Positions 1-12,305 of a stretch of 64,000 bases of DNA are shown in pieces. The first letter of the stretch is position 1, and the number at the start of each line of letters is the position of its first letter. Below the pieces are notes generated by a model. It made no database searches. It was not told where the DNA came from and worked only from the letters and a program-made list of their open reading frames with translations. Both the position numbers and the translations under genes were made by a program. Source of the DNA: Erythroxylum novogranatense (lineage: Eukaryota; Streptophyta; Magnoliopsida; Malpighiales; Erythroxylaceae); contig CM057226.1 in NCBI GenBank assembly GCA_029891385.1, positions 13,803,181 to 13,867,180 on the forward strand. The letters are read 5' to 3'.

Positions 1-937
1 AATTGATATTACTGAAAGTTGAATATTTATGTGTTAGCTTTCTAATGCCACTGAGTATGATATTTTTCGATGTGTAGTTTGCAAGTTATGGTCTGATAAT
101 GCTCAAGTGGTAATTCAGTCCAGAATGTGTTTTGGTGAGCAATTGCTCTAAGGACATAAGTTTTGTACTTTTTGAGTTTTGATATTTCTTTGGGACTATT
201 AAGGGTGAAATTGGCTAAAATGACATCCTGGAAAGTTGTAGAGGATTGTTATAGCTTTCTAATGAGATATTTTATGCGAATTTTGGATGTGAGGATTGCA
301 AGATATAAATTTGGAAAGTTTTGTTGTAGTTGAGGTTACATGTTGATTTCATAAGCTTTGACAGGACAATCACCTTCATGAGAGAATTCGACCTAGTTTG
401 AATTGGAATTTGTTGTGAAGTCCTTCTTGAGAATTGTAGTTTATTGTCTGAGCTTTTTATCCCTATATGGTATGGAAATTTTTGCCAAGGGGATTTGGAG
501 TTATGAATTTTGAAAGATTGGGTTTCTGTTGAGAATAAATTGAGTAGGCTGAATCTTTGTTTGTGAATTTGATTTGATTAGAGATGGAATTGTCTTCTAA
601 GTTATGACTGAAAGATGTAGCATTTGTTTTTCTCTTTTTATTGATATAAAATTTGGAATTTTTGGTTAAGGGGATGTAAAGTTATGAATTTTTGTGATAG
701 TGTTGCATTATGATAGTAAATATGTGACTAGGTAGTGTCTTTGAGTGAATTTTTGACACCCTTAGAGGTGTTATTAAATTTCAAGTTCTTCATGGAACTT
801 GTAGGGTTTTCTGAGATCTTTCTAACGAGACCAAATTTGTATTGTTTGGACATTTGTGTGAAAAGATCGATCTGGTGAAAGGAGAGGTGGTTTTGGAAAA
901 GAGTTTTGAAAAAAGAAAAAAGAAATGGGTGGCATCG

Positions 938-1045
938 CTCGTCCATGCGGGCGAGCGTCTGCATCACTCGCCCATACGGGCGAGCGAGCTGCTCACTCAC
1001 TATGCCGAGCTCGCCTGGCGAGCGAGGTGCCCGGCTCGCCCTCCG
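938..1045. repeat. Palindrome cassette of LTR A (GCTCGCC/GGCGAGC words)
   Basis: A GC-rich island in AT-rich LTR sequence. It repeats GGGCGAGC and its reverse complement GCTCGCC several times, including the inverted pair CTCGCCC-ATAC-GGGCGAG. It lies just upstream of the 'ataactttttcatccgacc' block, the same relative place as the cassettes at 2533, 11143, 14426, 24421 and about 40019. Confidence 0.75.
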
Positions 1046-1816
1046 ACCTCTGTCCAATCTTTTGAGTATAACTTTTTCATCCGACCTCTGATCGACCTGA
1101 TTTTTGAAGCGATGGATTCCTAAGATATTTTTCTATCTTTCCATATCAAACTTAGGATTTTTGAGATCAAACTAAATAAGGACGGTCGGATCTAAGTGAG
1201 CGGATCGGTTGGAATATTCTGAACATGCTTCAGTAATTTGGAGACATCTTGAGCTAGAGAGCTCCGATCGATCTGATCCTTTTTCCTAAGTAAACTAGAG
1301 ACATAGATCTACAAATTTCATGCAGAGGTCAGATTTCAATTTAGCCCCTAAGATGTTCATTTTCTTAAGTGAAGTTTCATATAGTGTGTTAATCTGAACA
1401 TGTTTTGAGAATAACTTTTCCGTTCGACGTCCGATTGACCTGATTCCGGAGGCGTCGGATTCGTAAAATATTTAATTTCATTTATTTGTGAAATTGGGAA
1501 ATTTTAAAATAGAAATTGACGGGAATTGGTTTGGTCGAAGTGAGGGGACCGGGAAATGATTTTTCCGATCCATGTTTTCTTAATAATTGGACCTAGGGAG
1601 GTCCGAATTGAGTTATTTTAGTGTCAATAAGTTTCTAATGATTAAAGGAAATTGTTGTGATGGGAAATTATGAAATAGTGTCGGGAATGTCACGAACATG
1701 CATAGTACATATCTAAATTGCTACATGTGCATTATTTAATATTTCTGATTGTGCAATTGGTAATATTTCCCACGGACGTTGCTGAGACTTCTCGGCATTA
1801 GCTCGGAAGTTATTTG

Positions 1817-1822
1817 GTGAGT
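1817..1822 (+). promoter_or_regulatory. Conserved GTGAGT splice-donor-like site of LTR A
   Basis: GTGAGT followed by AACCTAGATGG, shared with other LTRs in the window (11660, 40810, 49295, 53550, 62701, and 23948 on the minus strand). The matching acceptor, ATTTTTCAG ending at 5599, lies beyond the inserted solo LTR. Function as a splice site is inferred. Confidence 0.5.
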
Positions 1823-1938
1823 AACCTAGATGGTTTCTCGATTATTAATTGTTTATATTTTGCACTTATAACACTGTGGAGAATAATGGTGGGCTTTGCG
1901 TTGTTTGTGCCTGGTTCCGGACCGAAGGTGTCCGATGT

Positions 1939-4900
1939 TGTTGGACCCCGTCTCCGAGGCCCAACATTCGGAAACACACAAGCATAGCAGACCCAAAACC
2001 GACCACGCACTGACCAAAAATTTGGGAAAACCTCAAAAAGGAAAATTCGGATCGACTTCTTAAGGACATTTGTTCCTCATGATCTAACGATTCTAACGCC
2101 ACTGAAAATGCTCAATTCGGATTAGAAATGAAAAAGATATGGTCAAAATACTGTCTTAAAGAAAAACAGTCAAAACTGAACACTCTACCGACTTTGTGTC
2201 AGAAATTGAAAATCTTAGAGGCTCCATTGCCGATCGGTTTCTTCATAAAACTTGTAGATTTATAACTTTAGTTTAATTTAAAACAAGATTCGCCTCGATC
2301 CGAGCCCTATAGCTCAAAATATTTAAAATTAGTGAAGTATGTTCATACTTTGCCAACCTATCGTCATACTTTATTTCAAACCACCTTTTTCAATTTAATA
2401 GCAATACTGATAAATCAGGTATAAAAAGATAGAAAATTTTCTCAGGAGTCTAACGCTTCGAAAATCAGTTTAATCGAAAGTCTGTTCAAAAAGTTATGGC
2501 CAAAAGAAGGAAGAAGGGTCAAAACCAAAAGCAGATGATGATGTCAGCAAAACTAAGACGAAGATGACGTCAGCACAGACGAAGATGACGTCATCATAGA
2601 CGAAGATGACGTCAACACAGACGAAGATGACGATGACGTTATCATAGACGAAGATGACGTTAGCACAGACGAAGATGACATCATCATAGACAAAGATGAT
2701 GTCATCATAGACGAAGATGACGTCAGTACAGACGAAGATGACATCATCATAGACGAAGATGACGTCATCATAGACGAAGATGAAGATGAGCAGTAACTTC
2801 GTCTGACTTTCTCTCCAGAACGTCTCCACTTATAAGATACATAACTTATCACTCAGATGTCCAAAATTTACAAACTTTATACTGTTGGAAAGATAAAAGA
2901 AATATCTACAACTTTCCAGAAGGGAATTTGGCCAAAATCTATCTTTATCAATCCCAAAATTGCCCCTAAAGTCAGAAGATAAGACTTTCATTCATGCACC
3001 AACACTGCACCCAATTCTTAACTTCATGACAATATTTGAGACTCGTAGACACAGAATTGAAATTCGATATTTTCTTACAAAATGTAGCCATATATCTCTA
3101 GTTTAATCCAAATTAAGAATCATCTCGTTTGGATTACTAGAGAAAACGTTGTGGCTAAAATACTGAAGCATATTCAGTGAACATTTATCATATCACTACC
3201 AATCTTATCTCTAAATCTTTCCTTATCACAACTCATAAACCTTTGCAAATTTCAGCAAGCTATCCCAAGACAAAACCCAACAACAAATCAATGATCAAAA
3301 GACTCATACATATACCCTTTTCAAGGTCAAGCACAGATCGCAAATCAAAAAATTCACATGAAGAAGAGAGTACTAGAGCTCTCATCTCTTTATCAATCAT
3401 TCAAGAGTTCAATTATAGCTTTAATTACATATCAGCATATTCATCATTTCCATCATGAATCAAGTACCAAAATACAACATATGAGATGCTCAATGCTTAA
3501 TATGCTTATAAAGCCATTCCAAAAGCTAGTTACTAACTTAATACAAAAGTGTCTAAAGTTTCTTGGAGTTATGCCCAATGCTTTGCAAGGTTCCACGCTC
3601 AACTAAAATTTGCACCTGAGGAGGGAGAATGGGGTGAAAAAACACGGCTCAGTGGCTAACACCTTTACAGCCATCACGCAATGAGCCATACAACACATAA
3701 TCAAGAATTCATAACATTTGCAATTAACATAATATGCATAAATACCCAACTTTGTCACATAAGTCATAATTAACCAAACTCATCACATAAAGCATGACAT
3801 GGGATCTTTTATCAATTAAAACACATAACATGCATCATATACTCAAAATATAATGAAATGCACACAATTGGCTCGAGAGTTCCTTAAACACAACGGTTTA
3901 CATCGTAACACAACGAATCCGATTTCTCTGGATCTCGTGGCCCAAAGCGGGCAGGAGGGAGAAGGCTATGGGTCATCGTGCACGAGACTATTAAAACAGG
4001 TTCTCTCTCGCCCAAACACAACCAATTTATTCTCACATATTCAAACACAAGAATAGCATTTTATGCTTCTTTAATTGTATCAAATCATCATGGTTTCATT
4101 CTTTTTTTTCAAATCAAGGAATACATTTCCAATACACACACAATTTAACAAAGATAGCACACATAGGGCATTTGCCCATTACACAACAACTATAAAAATG
4201 TTACCCACCTAATGTCGGAATCCGAATTCAAGATTGCCCTTCCTCCTTGTCTTGAGTGGGGTTTTCTTGATTTCCTTCAATTAAGCCATACTCTATTCAA
4301 TAAATACATTATAAAAGAAAGGCATAATATTCATAAAATCAAGCAAAGGTAAAATAAACTTTAAACCTAACCTACCCATAAGCCATCTATGCTAGAATAA
4401 CCAAAACCCTAACTTAGAAATCCCAAAATCCATAGATCTTACCCTTCTCTTCTATCTTTCTTCAATCTCTACACAAACCCTAACTTCTATTTCATCCCAT
4501 TTTCGAACCCAACACAAACAAAGATAGAACTTACCTCTCACAAGTAGTTTCTCTTCTTTTTCTTCTTCTTTCAAACCTCCAACAGCTCTCCTTCCTCTTG
4601 GCCGAAAACTCCTTCTTTCTTCCTAGCTCACGATTTTGCTTTCTCTTCTTTCCTTTAGCTCTACGACAACTTGCTTCCTTCTCTTCCTTTAATTCATTTA
4701 TATCCCAACTTAAAAGCCTACCTCAAAACTATATAGTTTTGATACTCCTTTAAAGCTCACTTGCATTTCCTTTTGGGCTCTCCTCCTTCTACTTATTCTA
4801 TTCTTTCCCAAAGCCCATTCCATCCAACAAGCCCTTATTTGCCTCATAAGGCTCTACACTTCCAAGCTCACTTCTAATTAATCCAATTAATTCTAACCCT

Positions 4901-5070
4901 TCACTTTAACTTCAAAAATTTCCAATCATACTAACAAATTTCAAGACTCAACAAATACTTATATATATACACACATAATTAAGACAATTAAAGCAAGAAT
5001 AAAGATTAAGTCAAATAAATCAATAAATCAATATATATATAATAAAAATAAAAATTTTCGGGGCCCAATA
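1939..5070 (-). mobile_element. Solo LTR of family B, minus strand, inserted in LTR A
   Basis: A 3132-bp insert bounded on the plus strand by TGTTGGACC at the left and GGGCCCAATA at the right, so the ends are TGTTGG/CCAATA (one change from CCAACA). It is flanked by the perfect 5-bp duplication GATGT (1934-1938 and 5071-5075), and the interrupted LTR A joins correctly across it. On the minus strand it has a TATA-like 'gggatataaatg' near 4700, a GAGGTAAGTT donor-like site at about 4534, a CTCAG acceptor-like site at about 3616, degenerate 'gttgtag' units, the 21-bp TGACGTCA array, then an 'ataacttt' block near 2490. There is no PBS or internal region, so it is a solo LTR left by LTR-LTR recombination. 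Open frames inside it are incidental. Confidence 0.85.
2533..2790. repeat. 21-bp minisatellite of TGACGTCA sites
   Basis: About 11-12 head-to-tail copies of a 21-bp unit of the form gacgaagatgacgtcatcata. Five copies keep the perfect palindrome TGACGTCA; others carry TGACGTTA or a single change. TGACGTCA is the classical core bound by plant bZIP (TGA/CRE-type) factors (established knowledge). The long serine- or valine-rich open frames across it on the minus strand are by-products of a period divisible by three. Confidence 0.9.
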
Positions 5071-5075
5071 GATGT

Positions 5076-5981
5076 ATTGGGAGTTTTTGACATAGAAGTG
5101 TTATATGTGATTTGTAATGTGATTAATTGTGACTATGTGTGTGAATGTGGTAAATTTGGGATCACATATGATGTGAGCTTTGCTTTGTATTGCCATGTGT
5201 ATTCCATGCATAATGCATGATCAATAATTGGCAGTTGTGACCGAAGCAGTCACCGAGAGCTTAAAGCTCAACGTAATTGGGCCTCGAGCCTACAGTGATT
5301 CAGAGCCTCAGGCTCAACGAATAATGTGCGCTTATCGGGACAGTTTAGGCGCGCGGTCACAACAACGTAATAAATTAGAAAAAGGAGTCACATACCCATT
5401 ATATGTGCATTGGAGTGAATGTTTTGATTATGTGAAAGGCAAATCGCCTTGGTATCATATGAATGATTCTGTGATATTTCTGAATGAGCTATTATGTTAT
5501 AATTGTGTTATACTTGACAATGCATGAATTGGGTGAACAATCGATGATGGTTCCTCACTGAGTTCGCAAACTCACCCAAAATTGCAAATTATTTTTCAGG
5601 ACCGAGAGATTAGACTCCTAGCTCCAGAGAGACTTTTCCTGCCGTGTAGATTGCGTTGTCAAGAGAAGTCATGGCAAACAGGTCAGTCAGCTGGGATTTT
5701 TTAGGGATGACCTAGTTAGGCTTTTGTACTAGATTTCTTTTGGAATATTGTACAGACAATGAAAAACAGAAAGATGTGTAATTACTGTTTTGATGATATA
5801 AAATGAGAAAGTTTATGGTTAAAAAAAAAATTAATTAGTGATTTTTCAGTATTTATGCTTTTTGATTCGATGCCATGTAAGGTATAGTAGTGATTGATCG
5901 TAGTTCACTCTTATCGTAAGATATGTATCGGAATGACCTACGGGCATCCCGGTGTATACCCTATGATAAGGGGGTGCTACA
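5076..5981 (+). mobile_element. LTR A, right part, to its 3' end
   Basis: Continuation of LTR A after the solo LTR. It has a region of 'gagcttaaagctcaacg' and 'gagcctcaggctc' inverted words, then the conserved module with a first hairpin (AACAATCGATGATGGTT at 5536), a second hairpin (TGAGTTCGCAAACTCA) and ATTTTTCAG ending at 5599. The LTR ends with GGGGGTGCTACA at 5981. It is not followed by a PBS, which fits a solo or 3' LTR inserted in older element sequence. A 99-codon open frame at 5228-5527 matches nothing I know and lies within LTR sequence. Confidence 0.75.
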
Positions 5982-6278
5982 AGAATAGTTTGACTATTTG
6001 AGAAAAAACATGTAAATCGTATGAGAAATGAAAGTAAAGAGAATTTTAGAGGAATTATAACACCGATATTAATTATATCGTCTGGATTTGGAGATTTTAT
6101 AGTATACAATGATTTTGTATAAGAGATTTGGATAAAATCCAATGTAGCATAATAAAGTGATTTCATATGTATGGAGACAACTAAAATCCTATGAATTGAT
6201 TATTCGATACATGATTTAGAACAGCTATAGTAGTGATTGTTTTGAAAGTTTGGGGATAGTATATGTATAGGAACATCT

Positions 6279-6281
<3 letters not shown>

Positions 6282-6315
<34 letters not shown>
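6282..6315. repeat. (AT)n microsatellite
   Basis: 17 uninterrupted AT dinucleotides in the internal remnant. Confidence 0.95.
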
Positions 6316-6318
<3 letters not shown>

Positions 6319-7705
6319 TTTACTGATCATTAAAGTTTAAGGTAATTATTGAGTTAAGAGATTTGAACACGAGACTGAGACAATGGATAGAATTACTGAA
6401 AGATTATGATGGTACAAATGAGTATTTTTCAGTAAAGTTAGTGTCGTATCTGATACATTAAGCAGAAATCCCAATAGCAGTGAAGCATGAATTCAGATAT
6501 TGAGGTTATCAGATCTAGTGCAAAAAGAAGCATAGAATGTGAAGTTAAATTTTGGGCAAATCAAAGTACAAATTGCTAAGAAATTGAAGATCAGTTTCAT
6601 ATGAAAGGATTTACCAAGCCCGAATTGAGGATCTAGAAATTGTGAATCTTACTAAGAAATCGAAAGTGAATATGAATTTTGAGTTCGAATAGGAAAAATG
6701 ATACTTTGTGATTGAAATAAGAAGTATGTGTAATCAATAAAGGTGATTGAGCAAAGAGATTGTTAGATAAGAAAAAATAATAACCTATGATATACATCTT
6801 AGTAGGAATGCACCAAAACAACATTTAGTGGCTGAGAATGTAGAATTAAATAACTAAATGTTTGGTTTTACCGACGGTCTTAACTATCGAAGAAATGCTT
6901 AAAGTTTATATTTTGGAGTTTATAGGAACATAAGATCAACGTATAGTTCCATTTGACTTTAAGCATCACAATCATTATCATGGTGATTCCATTAGAATAC
7001 TGTATGAGGAATTAGATGACAAAAAGGAGTCGTCTGCCTCTTTATTTGGATGAATAGGGCCAAAGATGATCGAAAACTAGAATTGATTAGAGATGTTAAT
7101 GATAAGTGAAATTGATCTGTATTAAGAATTAAGTGATGCAAGAAAAATGAATGAAATTGGTGGATCAACACCCAATACAGTGAGATAGACATAAGAGTTA
7201 ACTGTATTGAAACTATAGAGATGTGAACCATGAAGTGAAGGATAAAATGTATATGAGAGTATCACCTTCCCAAGATGTGTTTAGATTGAGTGTAAGATGT
7301 GCTCAGGTTAAGGTAAAGAAGCAACTAAGCTTGGATTGTATTGGCCCACAGAAAGTTATTAAGAACCGAACCATTGACTTATGAGTTAGTATTACTAACA
7401 AAGATGTCTCATATTCATAATGTGTTATATGCAAGTTTGCTAAGAAATTTCAATATGATCTGATATTGGTGTTATAGACGCAGGAAGTGGAAAAATTGTG
7501 CGTAATCTAAGATATATTGAGAAAACAGTTAAGATAGTGTGATATCTGAATAAGTAATGGAAGGATTGATCGAATCCGTTAACTAGGGCCATGTGAAAGA
7601 AATTATTTGAGTGATGAAGTTAAATGGAAAATGAAGGAGCATAAATGGAAGCATATCCTTACCTCTTGATCAGTCAGATAAGAATTTCGAGGACGAAATT
7701 CTTTT

Positions 7706-7719
7706 AAGAGGGGGAGAAA
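7706..7719 (+). other. Polypurine tract before LTR B
   Basis: AAGAGGGGGAGAA directly before TGTTAGCC. It would serve as the plus-strand priming site of an LTR element. Confidence 0.7.
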
Positions 7720-8788
7720 TGTTAGCCGCTAGATTTTTTCTCTCTAGTTAAGCATGATTTAAATGAATTATGAGGTTTTGATGGATTTAATTTTTGGAGT
7801 TATTATTATGTTAATGTTAGCAATATTATATGACATAGGTTAACTAAATTAAAGTGTTAAGGTAGTAAGATTGCATGAAGGGCATTTTTGGAAGACCATT
7901 TAAGGTTAAAAGAACCTAAGCTTATAAAGAAGGGTAAAATGGACTTTTTGGGCTCATTAAGGGTAAATAGGAGAAGATAAAAGATGGGCTTGGATGTGAA
8001 GAAGTCAAAAACGAAAATTAGAAGGAAAGAAGAGAGGTTTCAGCGAAATAGAGAAAAGAAAAGAAAGCCAAGCTAGGTTTTGATTTTTCTTAGTTTTAAA
8101 GACTGATTTTAAAGTTGTTCAAGAAGGGGAAAAGGAAGAGGAGGATTAGAGCTTCCATTAAAGCCAATAATCTCATTATTTGGTGAAGATTCAAGTTAAG
8201 TTTGATTTTAATCTTTTGGATTTTTGAAAAGGTTTTGGTTCATAAATCTTAAGAAATGTATGGGTTTAAGAACTCTAGGATCAATTTTAGTGAATATGTT
8301 CTCCAATTTGAATCCTTATTGAATGGAAATTTTGTCTTTGACGAAAGGGAATCAAAGGAGGCAAGAGGAGCAAGAGTAGAAGCATTTTTTTAGCAAAGTT
8401 TTAAGCAAGGAAATTCAAGATGCGTTTAATGTTTATAATTGGATAATGAGCCATTATGTTTTCTTTTTAGTCGAGAAAATAAAATGATTTTTCATTGCTT
8501 TATAATTGTGGCATTTGCTGCTTTTGAATGATTTGAGAAATTGCAATATGCTTGATATTTGAATTTGGTTTATTAATTGTGAAAAGATGATGGAAGTGCG
8601 TATGAAATATTTCATGTTCATGAAAAACATGTTTTGAAAATTTGCCATTTGGGCAACATGTTTACAAGTTATGAAATGAGTGTTATGTTGGTTTGGTTTG
8701 GTCCCTTAAGTATGTCAAGTACACTTGGATTAAAGGCTTCTCCCACTTGCCCTCTAGTGGCATAGAACTCCTTTATGGACTCCCATAA
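7720..8788 (+). mobile_element. LTR B, left part
   Basis: Starts TGTTAGCCGC directly after a polypurine tract. It has the same layout as the minus-strand solo LTR at 1939-5070: TATA-like 'cttataaag' near 7917, a purine-rich stretch, and a degenerate donor-like 'caagttaagtt' near 8195. It is broken at 8788 by LTR C and the SINE-like cluster and resumes at 13289. Without the insert its length is about 3.03 kb, close to the 3132 bp of the solo copy. Confidence 0.65.
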
Positions 8789-11142
8789 TGTAACATCTCA
8801 CCCCAATAGGAAGGGTAAAATAGTAATTTGGCAAAGGTTGAGAATGATTAGGACTAATTGAATAATGTTATGCATACTGGTATTGGTCAAACAATGAAAT
8901 TGTGCACATGCAATAACTGTACATGCATTCATGATTATTTCCCAGTATTGGGCCTAAATGGAATTTTATTATGATTAATGTGAAAATTGTATTTAAAAAA
9001 TTTATTGGACTGTGTTTTTGTGTGTTTTACATTTTACGGGAATTATAGGAATTTTTCTGGAATTTTACGGAAAAAAATTCCCGGACTGGAAAAATCGCTA
9101 AGTGGCGAACCGGTCGATTTTCGGTAGCAAAAATTTCTATCCAATGACACTATAATATTGGGTATATTATCTTGGGATTGGAATTAGGGCCATTGGACTT
9201 GAATGGGTCAGATTTTATTAGGGTTGCTAAATCCTGTTACAAGTTTTTGTTTTATCTTTATTTTGTCTTTTTCCAAAACATGCCACTTGTCCTACATGGA
9301 TTTATTGTTTTTGTCTTATGCTTGACCTTGTATTCACGGTAACTTTATTGTTAAGGAAGGAAAAATCAAGAGTTTTACCCATTTCTTCATTCCAACCGAA
9401 ATTGCCTCTTCATCTCCTTCCTTTGTTTTTTTTTCTTTCCATCGATTTTCTTCTTCCTTAAGTTCCTCTTCATCCAAACCTTAAGAGACTACCTTCTTTC
9501 TATGGAGAACTTGCACTTGCTTGGTGTTAGAAGTAATTAGTGAGAGTAGTAAAGAAAGAATTGAAGGAAGTGAAGAAGTGAAGAGTTTAAATTGGGTGAG
9601 TTTTCAATTAAGCTTTAATTATGCTTTGTTTATGTTTTAATAAATCATAGTGGTTAGATGCATTCATTTGGAGTTATGGTGCAATTATTGTATTTATTGA
9701 TGCATGAATTTGATGCAAATTATAGTTTGAATTGGTGGGTAAGGTTATGTTTAAGTATGGTTGGATGAAGTGGTATAAGTGAAGTGTTTTTAGCTTGATT
9801 TTGAATTGAATATGGATGATTATTCTTGCAAAGAATTTAAGAGGTAGGTGCTGCCAACTTATGGTAGGTATTCCTAATGAATGTAGGAATGATCTAAGGA
9901 CTGATTTTGTGTCCAAAGGAGATGCTTATGGTAGTAAAAGTTCAATTGGCATGATAGGAGTTGTGATTGAGTAGTAAAGCTGAAAATGTGAGTTTGACCT
10001 ACTGTACTGTTTTGAGCATAACTCATTGTGTGGTTATGAAAATGAGGTGAGGTTTGTTCCCAATGAAACTTTGGTTTGTTGGCTACATTTTTGTGTGAAA
10101 TAGGTGTTGTCCAATTTTAGCCTTAAGAGGGTGAATTTTAGCTTGGAAAGTCACTGTTGATGACTGGTGTGTACAGTATCCGGATCAATGACTTACTAGT
10201 TTTGATGATTTTTCTACATTAATTGAGAAGGAATTAGGGCATATGGTCTAAATGAAAGTTGAATCCTGTATTGTTATCTTTCCAATGCCACTGATTTTGC
10301 AATTTTTCGATATGTATATTGGGAGATATTCATTGATGACTATTGGCTGGTAAAATGCATTTTAGTGAAACCTAGCTGAAATGTCAGTTTTGTGAGCATT
10401 CTGATTGGAAGCAATTTTAGCAATTTTTGTGAATTGAATTGGCTTGAGTGATCTTCTGAAGAGTTGTAGAGGAAACATTGATCTTGAAATTGGTATTTAG
10501 CATGAAATATTTAGAGATCATATTTGGGAGTTATGAGTTTTCAAATATGGAACCTGCATTAGGTTTTTAACTGCTGCCCTGATCAGTCACTTGTTTGGCA
10601 GTTTTGAATTGGTTAGAGATGGAATTGGCTCTTAAGCTCTTCATGAAACTTTAAGTATGTGGTTTTATCTTTCCAATGATATAAGGTAGTAATTTTTTTG
10701 ACTTGTGTATAGGGATTTATGCTTGATCGAACATTACTGTCCATATTGGGTGATTTCTGGGGAAGTATCATTGATTGAATTATTTGACTTAGTTAACAAT
10801 TTAATTTGATTTTGGTTTGTTCATGAAAGTTGTAGATAACATTGGGATATTTCTGAGCATATTTATTTTGTAATTTCTTACAAAGGAAATGAGAAGTTAT
10901 TGAATTTACAATATACTGTACTGTTTTAGAACCCATTGACTGGGCAGTAACTTTGATTGCATTTTTGACACCCTTAGAGGTGAAATTGGCTTTTGTGTTC
11001 TTCATGAAACTTGTAGAACTCTCTTTTCTCTATAACATAGACACCAAGTTTGTCCAATTTGGAGTCCGGAGTAGGGAGTTATGCCCTGTGTAAGTTGGGA
11101 TGTCGGAGGACGTTTGTTCCAGATCTGCTATTGTATAGCATA

Positions 11143-11220
11143 AGTCGACTTGCACCCTATATAAGTCGACTAGTACATATACAGTAGCATAAGTCGACTT
11201 GCATCTCAAGCAAGTCGACT
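11143..11220. repeat. AGTCGACT palindrome cassette of LTR C
   Basis: Four perfect AGTCGACT palindromes starting at 11143, 11164, 11192 and 11213, separated by short unrelated spacers. The relative at 24421-24500 has four such sites too (one as AGTCGATT) with different spacers. Confidence 0.9.
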
Positions 11221-11659
11221 AGGATCATATATTTTTCTTCTTTTGCTTATAACTTTTCCGTCCGACATCCGATTGACCTGATTCTTGAGGCATCGGATTC
11301 GTGAAACATTGAATTTCATTGCATGAGAAATTGGGAATTTTGGACGGAAAATTGACGTGGGTCCAGGCAATGATTCTTTGGTCACTGTTTTATTTATTTT
11401 TGGACCTATAAAGGTCCGAATTGAGTACTGCCAGTGCCGTTAGATTTCTAATTTTTAGACAGATTTTTGGTGATTGGAAAAAAATGGGATTAGGGCTGGG
11501 AATTCATGAACATGCATTATACACCTACATGTGCATCATTAACGAATCCGGATTGGATAATTAGTGATCGTTTTGTTCTTTGATTCTTATAACGACACAA
11601 CTGGAGCGTTGATCGACCGACGTGACAGAGACTTCCCGGCATTAGCTCGAAAGTGATAG

Positions 11660-12305
11660 GTGAGTAACCTAGATGGGTTTCTCAATTATTACTTGTCAAA
11701 TATGGGGATAATAGTGGGACCAGAAATGTGTACATTGTGTGACCTATCTGCCATTACTATGATTGACTGTGATTGATTGTCAATTATGAACTGTTCATTG
11801 TTGTGAATTATGGACTGTTATTTGTGCATACTGACTGTTAATTGACTGTGCTTGACTATGAATGATTAACTGCTTATGGGGATGTTATAATCGGGCATGT
11901 GCATTCATACACGATGCATTAAGTGATAAAGGAAAGTTGTGAACCGAGTCGCCACTGATACTGAAACGAGCCTAGAGCTCGAAATATTGAAACGAGCCTA
12001 GAGCTCGAAGGGAGATAATTCTCCCTGATGGCGTCTCTTGATCGATCATGAATACCGCTTACGCGTTCGGTCACATATCGTAATTAAACCTGGAAAAGAG
12101 TCACATTTGCATTGCATCATTCTCGGGTGAATACCGAAATGGGTTTTATCAGATTGATTGTATATTCTCGTGATTGTAGACCGTAGTATTCTGCAACTGC
12201 CTTATTACTGTGAATTGATTATGTGATGCATGAATTGAGAGAACCATCGATGATGGTTCCTCATTGAGATTGCAAACTCATCCAAAATTGCAATCTACTT
12301 TTCAG
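11660..12305 (+). other. Putative LTR intron of LTR C
   Basis: The donor context is AG|GTGAGT and the acceptor is CTTTTCAG, enclosing 646 nt. Just before the acceptor are a hairpin with arms AACCATC/GATGGTT and a second, slightly mutated one (TGAGATTGCAAACTCA). Splicing is inferred from conservation of this donor-acceptor pair across LTR families. Confidence 0.5.

Larger units (their letters stand above)
1..1938 (+). mobile_element. LTR A, left part (gypsy-type LTR entering from outside the window)
   Basis: The first base already lies inside a long LTR on the plus strand. It shows the same order of blocks as the complete LTR C at 8789-12815: degenerate units with 'gttgtag' followed by 'ctttccaatg', a palindrome-rich cassette (938-1045), a block carrying CCGATTGACCTGATTC (about 1405-1460), an 'aacatgcat' stretch, and GTGAGTAACC at 1817. 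The LTR is interrupted at 1938 by a minus-strand solo LTR and resumes at 5076. The join 'gatgt' + 'attgggag...gacatagaagtg' matches the uninterrupted family relative on the minus strand near 23810-23850. There is no coding capacity. Whether A is a solo LTR or a 3' LTR cannot be told because its start is outside the window. Confidence 0.8.
5982..7719 (+). mobile_element. Non-coding internal remnant upstream of LTR B
   Basis: AT-rich, purine-skewed sequence without recognisable gag or pol. It ends with AATTTCGAGGACGAAATTC followed by the polypurine tract at 7706-7719, the arrangement found before the 3' LTRs at 46645, 61134 and (minus strand) 26681. I read it as the 3' part of the internal region of a non-autonomous gypsy element whose 3' LTR begins at 7720. 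The left end at 5982 is the insertion point of LTR A, so the 5' part lies outside the window. No PBS is present here. Confidence 0.6.

Noticed and set aside
842..1123. 93-codon open frame and overlapping frames
   Set aside because: They span the GC-rich palindrome cassette of LTR A, have no domain and overlap frames on both strands.
2494..2852. Long minus-strand open frames rich in serine or in FVYDDVI repeats
   Set aside because: They translate the 21-bp minisatellite, whose period is a multiple of three, so several frames stay open without selection.
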